From positions 1 through 36,564 of the forward strand of contig JAUCBJ010002401.1 in assembly GCA_032718475.1 (NCBI GenBank): DNA of 36,564 nucleotides. The letters are read 5' to 3'. Origin of the DNA: Nemertoderma westbladi. Lineage: Eukaryota; Xenacoelomorpha; Nemertodermatida; Nemertodermatidae. Positions 21,843-30,558 of this stretch are shown piece after piece (within the stretch, counting starts at the first letter, position 1; every line of letters begins with the position of its first letter). Position numbers and translations under genes: made by a program. The notes below the pieces were generated by a model. The model was given only the letters and a program-made list of their open reading frames with translations. It was not told the DNA's origin and did not search any database.

Positions 21843-23567
21843 ATGGGTTGTTTGAAATTCCTTAAAGTTAATTATAAACTACTTATTATCATTTTGGCTC
21901 CTATAATATTTTGCCCTTTACCTATTGTTCTACCAAGCAAACATTTTATATGCGCCTACTGTATCCTAATCACCGCCACCTATTGGGTCTTCGAGGTTGT
22001 CCATATCAGCATCACCGCTCTGCTTCCTCTCTTCCTGTTCACAATGTTCGGAATCTCGTCTGCTACATCTTTGTACTCGGCTTTCATGACCGATTCTACA
22101 TTCAATATATTTGGTGCTTTGGTGTTAACAGCTGCTGTACAGAAATGGGACCTCCATAAACGGATAGCTTTGGGTTTCCTTACACCGTTTCCACCGCAGC
22201 ACCGCTGGTTGATGCTCGGCCTTATGATAATCACCGGTTTCCTATCGATGTGGTTTAGCAACACGGCGGTTACAGCAATGATTACACCAATAGCCATTGC
22301 TATTCTTCTGGAGATCAGACAACATAAGACCATAAACTCGAAAGATAACAACGAACCTGATCAGAATAACTCGTTAATGGAAACTATGGAGATTTCAGAA
22401 CTTTGTCCGGATATGAAATGTGAAGCTCAAGACAAGAAACCAGATGATGCCCAAACTGACTCTAAACTCGAACTCAGTGATATTAAAGAATTCACAACCC
22501 AAGAGAAAGCCTGTTTATTATCTATTTGTTACGCGGCTAACATTGGAGGTACAGCCACTCTCATCGGCACACCAACAAACCTCATTCTAGTTGGGGTTGT
22601 TGAGAAGTTGTATGACACAGACAGTCATCCGATATCATTCACATCTTGGATGTTGTATGCAACTCCAACTGCCGTTATCTGTATAGTATTGGCGTGGTTT
22701 TGGTTGCAAGCAATTTACATCAGGTGCCAATGTAAACTCAGTCCTGATGAAAAGGCGAATTTGGTTCGAGTAAAGAGAATGCTAAGGACTCAATACAAAG
22801 CTTTAGGACCTATGAAGTTCTCTGAGGTTGCTGTTCTGTGTCATTTCGTGGCACTGATACTCCTATGGATGTTTCGTGACCCTAAAATATTTCCCGGGTG
22901 GTCGTATCTTTTATTGCCCGAAAATTACATATATATTCGGGATGGTACAGTGGCCATGATAGTTGTCTTTAGTTTATTCATATTTCCTTCAGAAAAGCCG
23001 AACATGAACAGCAATAAACCTGTGCCCGCCCTCTTAGATTGGACTTTTATGGTCCACCATGTCAACTGGGGACTTGTACTGCTCCTGGGTGGGGGTTACG
23101 TCATGGCATTGGGTGTAAGGGAGTCTTGTTTATCAGAGTGGTTAGCTATTCAGTTCTTGGGATTAAAATCTCTTCCTCCATTATTAGTGATGTTTTTAAT
23201 AACCACAACTGTGGGAATATTAACTGAACTTACTAGTAACACATCAACCGCTAATATAATGCTCCCGATATTAGCTCAAATGGCGGAAGGTATTGGTGTT
23301 AATCCTTTATACCTTATGGTACCAGCGACCATGGCCTGTTCTTTTGCGTTTATGATGCCCATATCGACACCTCCAAACGCCGTTGTTTTCGCCTACGGAT
23401 CCCTAAGGATGATGGACATGGTTAAGGCCGGTATTATTATGAATGTCGTCTGCATAGCAACTGTAATGTTAACAACTCCGACTCTTGGTAACGCTGTTTT
23501 CGGTCTTGGAGAAGCAGCAACTTTTGGGAATCTTTCTGATGCGAAATCTTCAGAATGTGTATTTTAA
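21843..23567 (+). CDS. SLC13-family sodium-coupled carboxylate/sulfate transporter, copy 2
   Basis: This 574-residue intact single-exon ORF is nearly identical to copy 1. Both SNT sodium motifs, the glycine-rich segment and the family signature are preserved. The start is ATG 21843, aligned with the copy 1 start; an in-frame TTG at 21804 is not needed. Differences from copy 1 cluster in three places: the extreme N-terminus (L4, V9), the hydrophilic loop (TINSKDNNEPDQNNSL and following, seven residues shorter than copy 1), and the C-terminal tail (PTLGN, GEAA, DAKSSE). Only single conservative changes are found elsewhere (I to V, V to I, Y to F). The 5' flank (about 21700-21842) clearly matches that of copy 1 but is much more diverged than the coding part. 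A block at about 23574-24000 with no counterpart in copy 1 follows the stop. Both copies appear functional; a difference in expression or substrate is possible but not shown. Confidence 0.93.
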   Translation: MGCLKFLKVNYKLLIIILAPIIFCPLPIVLPSKHFICAYCILITATYWVFEVVHISITALLPLFLFTMFGISSATSLYSAFMTDSTFNIFGALVLTAAVQKWDLHKRIALGFLTPFPPQHRWLMLGLMIITGFLSMWFSNTAVTAMITPIAIAILLEIRQHKTINSKDNNEPDQNNSLMETMEISELCPDMKCEAQDKKPDDAQTDSKLELSDIKEFTTQEKACLLSICYAANIGGTATLIGTPTNLILVGVVEKLYDTDSHPISFTSWMLYATPTAVICIVLAWFWLQAIYIRCQCKLSPDEKANLVRVKRMLRTQYKALGPMKFSEVAVLCHFVALILLWMFRDPKIFPGWSYLLLPENYIYIRDGTVAMIVVFSLFIFPSEKPNMNSNKPVPALLDWTFMVHHVNWGLVLLLGGGYVMALGVRESCLSEWLAIQFLGLKSLPPLLVMFLITTTVGILTELTSNTSTANIMLPILAQMAEGIGVNPLYLMVPATMACSFAFMMPISTPPNAVVFAYGSLRMMDMVKAGIIMNVVCIATVMLTTPTLGNAVFGLGEAATFGNLSDAKSSECVF

Positions 23568-23573
23568 TTTACT

Positions 23574-24003
23574 GACCTCGACCTTCGGCCTCAGTTAATA
23601 TAACCACCTCTAAAATATTAAGTATGTTTATCACTCGGACTTTGAACCATTCTACTGTTTTAGACCTTGTGTTGGCTTTATCAGCCAGGCCAAAATGCCA
23701 GGCAGCAAAACAAGCAGCCTAACTGTAGGCCTACAACTGGAAAAATTAGTATGTAAACATGCAATGCTGGGTGTCGGTGTCGTTATGATGCAGTGGAGTC
23801 CTTCTCGTATCACAAGGCCTGCCTCCTCCCTTTACTATGTTTTTTTCAGATCGTATGGCTGTTGGCTTATTAACGTTGAACATCATTAGTAAATAATTGT
23901 TGTTTAACGTGTATTTTTGCTTGTAGTTTTGATGTGCGATGGTGTTTTTATAAAGTGTAGCTAGTTTATAAAAAACAATTGAAAAAAATTAGTCTTTTAT
24001 GTT
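23574..24003. other. Insertion in the 3' flank of SLC13 copy 2
   Basis: Just after the stop, copy 2 carries about 430 bases absent from copy 1. Homology to the copy 1 3' flank resumes near 24004 (GTGAAGTGGCATACCC matching GTTGAAGTGGCATTCCC at about 16172). I recognise no element in it. Confidence 0.5.
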
Positions 24004-24287
24004 TAAGATCACCCATGGTGGTGAAGTGGCATACCCAGACGCGTAACAAGCCTTAAATATTTTCCCGTCCAATATACAAATTTATATGCATTTTTAAAGG
24101 TAAGAGTCATCCCAAGTAGGGCGTACAGTAAGTTTTAATAGTCATCCAAATATTCAGTCAATAATAATTGTAAATATTAATATTTATGAGACTGTGTTTC
24201 AAGCAATTTCTCTAAATATTAAGCGGCCATATGAATATCATGATATTGCAGGAAATCTCAAGCGATTGTATGAAAATTCAAGTTATC

Positions 24288-24567
24288 GCAAGTAATAATA
24301 TCCAGTAATAATACAATACAATAAGTAATAATATCCAGTAATAATACAATGCAATAAGTAATAATATCCAGTAATAATACAATGCAATAAGTAATAATAT
24401 CCAGTAATAATACAATGCAATAAGTAATAATATCCAGTAATAATACAATGCAATAAGTAATAATATCCAGTAATAATACAATGCAATAAGTAATAATATC
24501 CAGTAATAATACAATGCAATAAGTAATAATATCCAGTAATAATACAATACAATAAGTAATAATATCC
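24288..24567. repeat. 33-bp AT-rich tandem array, about 8 units
   Basis: The unit contains AATAATATCCAGTAATAATA and then CAATGCAATAAGT. Its CC doublet recurs every 33 bases from 24302 to 24566. A period divisible by three leaves all three minus frames open (ORFs of 109-118 residues); these are by-products. Confidence 0.95.
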
Positions 24568-24604
24568 ATCGTATTGGAGTAAAACATAACTGATCCAAAA
24601 AATC

Positions 24605-24960
24605 TCGTCTGAGCGGTAACTCAAGCCATATCATAAGAAATATAAAGTGATCTCATAAGAAATATAAAGTGATCTCATAAGAAATAAAGTGATCAAGAAG
24701 AAATATAAAGTGATCGCATAAGAAAAAATATAATGTGATCGCATAAGAAAAATTATTAGAGATCTCATAAAATTATGTGATCTCAGATCAAGAGGAAGAG
24801 ATCTCATTAAATTTTCAGCAATCTAATTTATTCTCAAGTCAGCTTATGAAATTTCAAAGTTGCTTTGCTTAACCTTTTTTGTATGAAATGCAATTCAAAT
24901 ATTTTCATAAATCTCCATCCATTTCTTGAAATCTCGAGTGATCGGATTACATCTCAACCT
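24605..24960 (+). repeat. Degenerate repeat of GATCTCATAAGAAATATAAAGT type
   Basis: Imperfect units of about 20-30 bases follow the 33-bp array, with GTGATCTCATAAGAAATATA best preserved at 24640-24690. They are related in style to the AAATCTCAAGCAATC repeats behind SLC13 copy 1. Confidence 0.6.
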
Positions 24961-25089
24961 CAGCTTTTCCTATAAATAGTTAGGCCTACTTTATTTAAAC
25001 ATCCATACCCAAACATGAAACACAGAAGGAAACCATAAGTAAAATGGTTCAAAAAGAAAAGAACATACAGTGGTCTACTAAAATTTATA

Positions 25090-25326
25090 TACAAATCTAT
25101 TGTTGCGATATCTGGAGTCTGAGTTCAATGTATTGGTTTTTATAAACAATCGCGAAATCCCGAAGTTCGCGTCTACTAACGGATGAACTGTATCCTCCTT
25201 GATTGGCTTAGACCTAATGCCAATCTTGCTACCAAAATAAATTCATCTGGGATTTGGGATTGAACTACTGTATGTACCTACAAATTTCAAGTCCAACGCT
25301 CAACCAACTTCGCCACTGCGCCGTAT
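25090..25326 (-). repeat. tRNA-Ser(UGA)-derived SINE or tRNA pseudogene
   Basis: On the minus strand from about 25322, GGCGCAGTGGCGAAGTTGG fits the tRNA start and box A (TGGCGAAGTTGG), TTGGACTTGAAATT matches the tRNA-Ser(UGA) anticodon arm, and AGTTCAATCCC fits box B. The 3' arm is not paired, so it is not a working tRNA. A non-tRNA body appears to continue to about 25090. Box A and box B would suit RNA polymerase III transcription. Head assignment is fair; the body end is a guess. Confidence 0.6.
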
Positions 25327-25549
25327 GAAGCCTTATAAAACTAAAAGCTAACTGGAAATTAACAACACAAACAACAACAACAATGGAGTCTCGCTACGCT
25401 GACCTAAAAAATATGCCAAATAGTGCTGGGTGAGGAATACGCAACCATTAGAAACAACAACCAAACAATGGGGTGACTACAAAACAAAGACCCATTTATA
25501 TAAGCCTGCATAATCTTGTAACATGTGTTAAGTTTCGTTTATTGTTTTG

Positions 25550-25913
25550 GTTCCCCTAACACGCCGCTGTAACCTGCTCCTTTACTAACCTGCTCCTTTA
25601 AATGACAATGGGACCTAACGCTCTTTGGGATCTAACGCGACTTTACCTATTCGTTTTGTACAGAGGGTCTTTATACTCTTACAGATACAAGAGCAGAAAA
25701 CTTGCTTTTTCTACCGTGGTGGGGTCAAATCAACACGCCTCTGTACCTGCTCCTTTACCCTTTACTAACCTGCTCCTTTAAATGGCAATGGGACCTAACG
25801 CTCTTTGGGACCTGTACAAAACAAAGAGGTAAAGTCGCATTAAGGTCCCAAAGAGCGTTAGGTCCCAAAGAGCGTTAGGTCCCACTGCCATTTAAAGGAG
25901 CAGGTTAGCAGGT
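25550..25913. repeat. Foldback (inverted-repeat) element
   Basis: Bases 25771-25818 and 25862-25909 are 48-base inverted repeats with one mismatch, built on ACCTGCTCCTTTAAATGGCA and GGGACCTAACGCTCTTTGGG. A further copy in the left orientation lies at 25577-25630, and its continuation through GCGACTTTACCTATTCG and TTTTGTACAG pairs with 25814-25850. The block thus holds nested inverted arms of about 50 and 100 bases. A related piece occurs at 35735-35800 in ZEB intron 1. Confidence 0.75.
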
Positions 25914-25999
25914 TATAAATGCCATAAAGGATTTATTTATATTTATTAATTGCGTGGCCTGCGGGTATTTTCTTTAATCCTACTCCGGCTCTTCGGGTG

Positions 26000-27000
26000 A
26001 ATGGGAATAATGTCCGAAATTCCGGAAAATTTATTTGGGAGTCAAGACTTGGTGTTAGTAGCGAGTTACAATAAATGACACTCAATAGCAACCACTACGA
26101 GGTTAATTTTTAATTGTCATTCTCATATGGCTGCTACAGAATTTAACTTAAAATAACCGGTGCCGGTATTCTTATTCTCCAAATATATAAATAACGTTGT
26201 CATTTGTCATATACGTTGGACGTTGCCATTTGCCATGTCTAAAACCGCGACTATACTGTAGTTTTGTGAAAAATTTACATGTTCCAAATATTTACACCCA
26301 TCTTGGGGTGGAATCTTGTTGGTCAACCAAAAAATGGGCCTACAGTGATTCAAAGATGGACACGGGCTGGTTTTTCGTTAATTTTAATTTTTCTAAACAT
26401 TACAGCATAAAATAACATATTAACTTTTTTGATCAATTTACATAACTGATTCCAAATACAATATCAGTTTGTCCTCGTGAGTCACTGTTCTGGTTGTTTG
26501 TGAATTAGACAAAGACACACGTTAGACACACGTCGTTAAACAAAACACAAATAAATTATGAAACAACCAGTTCCGGAAAATTAAATATAAAAATAAAAAA
26601 AATAAAAACGTTTTGTTAACTGGATAATTTAATTATTCAACAATAGCGGGCTTTCCAATATATTGAATACGGCCCGGCCCGGCACGTGACCATCTCTACA
26701 ATAGGAATTAGAACCTGTACCGCTGTACGTAAACGAGATACCACCAAACATTATAATTATTTATTATTATCAATTTATCATTATTTATAATTATTATTAT
26801 TATCAAAACATTGTAATAATTATAATGCCGTGCCGTAATTATTGCAGGACGGCATTGTTGTATATGTATGTTGTGCTTTAGTACAGTATATAGGCCTAAT
26901 TTACTTACGTATTCCCCAAGTCTGTCTAAATATGCCATTATTATTACGTATACCCGATTGAGATTGTATATGGATGGATAGTAGGCCTTATAAAAGCTAT
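26000..27000. other. Intergenic, no gene
   Basis: This is AT-rich sequence with ATTATT microsatellite-like runs near 26750-26820. No ORF with a recognisable domain is present. Confidence 0.5.
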
Positions 27001-27001
27001 T

Positions 27002-27172
27002 GCTGAAAAACTAAACGCCACCTAACGTTTAAAAAATAAACTCATTATGCTTAGATTAATATAGGAACTTCCCGATAGAGGGATGATATAGGTAATAGTG
27101 ATATTGGACGTCATGGTAACATAAAAATAGTAAATATTGGATACGGTATTGTTAGAATGGTTGTAGCCAACT
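27002..27172 (+). repeat. Dispersed repeat, copy B (upstream of STYXL1-like gene)
   Basis: This is the same-orientation partner of 21275-21465, with the CTAAACGCCACCTAACGTTT block at about 27010. It ends about 270 bases before the STYXL1-like ATG, so it could contribute to that promoter. Confidence 0.75.
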
Positions 27173-27441
27173 ATTAGATTTTATGTAACATAGGCGATCA
27201 GGACTTTAATTTTTTAATTAAATATTTCCGTTGTTTTGTAAGTAATTTTGTAAAGTAGATTTAATTATTTTTTGAAACTAAAAAACAATGAAAAACCGAA
27301 TTAAATTTAAAAAAATAAAAACTTAACAAGATCTCGATAGCACGTACTGTAGCTGAATCCTATAACATCCGCATTTTCTTTAGAAAAACATAGTTTTATA
27401 CGTTATTTTAAGTTTTTATAGTTTCAGTTTTATTTATTGAA

Positions 27442-28748
27442 ATGGAATTAATAGAACCTTGTGAGGTATATAATTTATTGCAACAATCTGTTAAACAGTA
27501 TCCGTGTTTGAGTGATCCGAATTATGCGTTGGTAGTTGATGCGAGAACAAAAGCAGATTACGCTGAAAGCCACATAATTACTGCAAAGAAAGCTCCAAGG
27601 TAACACGTTAATTAATTCTAAATTATTATAAATAATTATAAATACTTCCAGCGGTCTTTGTCAAGAAAATATTTTCCATAAATGGTATAAATTACTTTAC
27701 TATTACCCTAATTTGTTTAAATGTTTTATTTTCATTAATTATTTATATAATATTATTTTCCATATTTTGTTTTTTTTATATTTTGTATTTTAATATTTTG
27801 TATTTTTTAATTTTGTAGGTTTATATATTTTACAAACCATAATTGGTATATATTTTGACGGCAGATACGCAGATGGGGGCTACAAGGTTCCTTACGACTC
27901 TGAGTTGGAATGTAAACGGTACGTTTTGGTTTACGATGGGAGTACATCTAGTCTAGACGACGGAGGGACGGATGCTGTTCGCTTAGCAAAACTAATGGTG
28001 GACATGGGGAGCAAGAACAAGGTGAGACGACCGCGAAATAAATGAAGTATTATTAAATGCGGAGCAATAGGTATACTATAGGCCTATAGGGAACAAAGTC
28101 TAACAATTTATCAATTATTACTGCGGTAAAAAGTTTTTAAAATTATATAAAAAAAAAAATTATTTTCAGGTACGAATTGTGCGCGGAGGTTACGAAGCGT
28201 TCTCAGCTACCTACCCATTCCTTCGCACTCGGGACACGATGTACATGCCGATGGATCTGGACGTAATGAAAACCTGGCCGGTAGAACTCATCCCTGGCCA
28301 GACCGCTCTCTATCTGGGAGACACCAACCAGGCTTTCGATAAATCAGTTAACAAAGACATGAAAATACGAGCCCATGTTAACTGCTCCAACGATTTAAAC
28401 GTATTTTTCGATGACAGAGCTCGCATACTTAACGTGGAAGTTGATGATAATGGCAACGAGGATATTCATAAACATTTCAAAGAAGTTTGCGAGTTTATAG
28501 ACGACTATAGAATAGAACGGAAGCAATCGGTGTTGGTCTACAGTAGATTAGGTATTAGTAGGAGTGTTACTGTGGGTATCGCCTACCTAATGCACAACCA
28601 GGGTCTGACGTTGGGAGACGCGTGGAACGTTGTCGCTCTAGCCAAGAGGAACATGCGACCAAGTCGAGGTTTTGTGGAACAGCTCAGCCAATGGGAATGC
28701 GACTTGCGTGGATCACGTGTCACAGATATATCCGAACCTCTATTCTAA
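27442..28748 (+). CDS. STYXL1: STYXL1 (MK-STYX)-like rhodanese / dual-specificity pseudophosphatase
   Basis: Three exons: 27442-27599, 27865-28021 and 28170-28748, with GT-AG introns of 265 and 148 bases in phases 2 and 0. They join to a 297-residue protein, close to the vertebrate length of about 313. Residues about 20-125 form a rhodanese/CDC25-homology domain (LVVDARTKADYAESHIITA, then YVLVYDGSTSSL and VRIVRGGYEAFSATYPFLR). Residues about 140-285 form a dual-specificity phosphatase fold. The signature is VYSRLGISRS with Ser230 where active phosphatases have the nucleophilic Cys; Arg236 keeps the Cx5R spacing. Vertebrate MK-STYX has the same loss and acts by binding partners (G3BP, mitochondrial PTPMT1) rather than by catalysis. 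The ATG is the only in-frame start before the rhodanese block. An AATAAA follows the stop at 28905-28910. It is convergent with the ZEB-like gene. Confidence 0.88.
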
Positions 28749-28904
28749 CGTCATAAAGAAAATTTACATTGATAATCTTTACTTGTTAACCTAATTTCAT
28801 TTACATTGCTGATTTAACGCCATAAAAGATGACGACTGATTGGATACTTAAGATACGTTCCGAATATTAACCAGCAAGGCAAGTTTAATATTCCGAAATA
28901 GTGA

Positions 28905-28910
28905 AATAAA
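28905..28910 (+). terminator. Polyadenylation signal of the STYXL1-like gene
   Basis: AATAAA lies 157 bases after the stop codon, the first canonical signal on this strand. Confidence 0.55.
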
Positions 28911-30558
28911 TCATTTTAGGTCATGCCACTACATAAAATAGATTGTGTTACCTGCCTCAACACGGGTATATAAATATGGTAAGTCATCTTGTGATAGACT
29001 GGTAATTATATCAGCTGTCTAGTTTCGATAACTACAAAAAATTTTTGTGCCACTTTATTTTATATATAAATAACATAATGAATTTGATCGAATAGTATTT
29101 TAATTAATTACTTCCAGTAACATATATAATAGCACTGAATTCAAGGACATATTCGATAGGAACGCAATAGTAGCAACACTGTAAAGTATACTGTTGAGGC
29201 GGCGAAATACGGGCCACATGGAAATATACCGGTAACACTTTAGGACAAATATTTTAGTTACGTTGACAAACTAAAAATAAATAAATTATCAAATATGTTT
29301 TCCCTAGAATGAATAAATATGTAATTTAAAATGTCTTTGGATGACTTAATAGACAAAAAATGCTGATTTTCATCCGACGTGTTTCGAACATTGTCAAAAA
29401 ACATTTTTCCTAAACGTTATTGACAATTTCCATTTAAATTACATATATTTAATTAAATTAAATTACTATTGTGTCGGTTTCTAATAGATGATAAACTTTA
29501 TGTATATAAAAATAAAAGTATCTGTTTACTCAGCATTAATGGCTGATGCTAATAACTGCAATGATACGGCAACATTGTCCTCCCTAATAGGCTAATTAAT
29601 TAGCCCAAATTAATTAACTAACAAATTAATAACACTAAGCCTTTATTAATTTGTGATACTGTAGTTAATTTTTAGGCAGCATCTGGAAGGAGATATACAT
29701 TTTCCCATCTCAAAAATGAAAACAGAAAACCTTTGAATTAAAAATACTAAAATACTATTATTATTTATTTTATGAAATTATCTGTAGCATTTTAAATCAT
29801 AACCTTACCTACCTACTAACTGTATTTTAGGAAAATTAATAATATTAATATTATGCAATAATTTCGTTTTTATCATGGAAAGTAATTACTGTATTAATGT
29901 CAAATCTGTAAAACTTACCCAGAAAATAGATTTAAAAATCTCTACTGACAGACATCGTAATGAGTTCAATATAATATAAAATTGGTAACAAATATTTATT
30001 TATGTAATTCAAAGGTTTTTTCTCTGACATAAATTCAACTCACTGCATCTCATGGATACATATTAAGTGAGATCAAATTAGTCGATCTTCCAGATACTGC
30101 ATGCTATACCAGATGTGAATAGAAATAAAAAAAACATATTAAAAAAAAACAATACAAAGGCACTGTTACACTGTTGAATAAATAAATAATACGAAAAAAA
30201 ATACAAGTAATAATGCCCTTTCACAATTCACCAATACATAAAAAAACTGAAGACCAAACCCAAACAATAAAAATTGCACTGAATATGGTGTACCTACATA
30301 GAACCCAGCACCTTATGACTTATAATAAAAAAAATGTAGAAAAATATCTTTAAAAACTGTAAAGTAAAAGGACACAAAATGTTTATGTGTACCGACGAAG
30401 TTAGGGGAGTCAGAATCAATAAACACACAACAAGGCAGGTGTTGGTGAGCAGTTGAAGACAGTCGCATATAGGGAAGTCAGCCCTAGGCCCATATACGTC
30501 TAGTCGTAGTAGGCCTACTCGAGTTCAGTAGAAATGAATCAATTAATTAATTAATCGT
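28911..30558. other. Space between convergent genes, probably including the ZEB 3' UTR
   Basis: This is AT-rich and without domain-bearing ORFs. On the minus strand an AATAAA occurs at about 29997-30002, roughly 560 bases after the ZEB-like stop, and could end its 3' UTR. Confidence 0.4.

Noticed and set aside
24258-24634. Three overlapping minus ORFs of 109-118 codons
   Set aside because: All three frames are open because the array period is 33 bp; pure low complexity.
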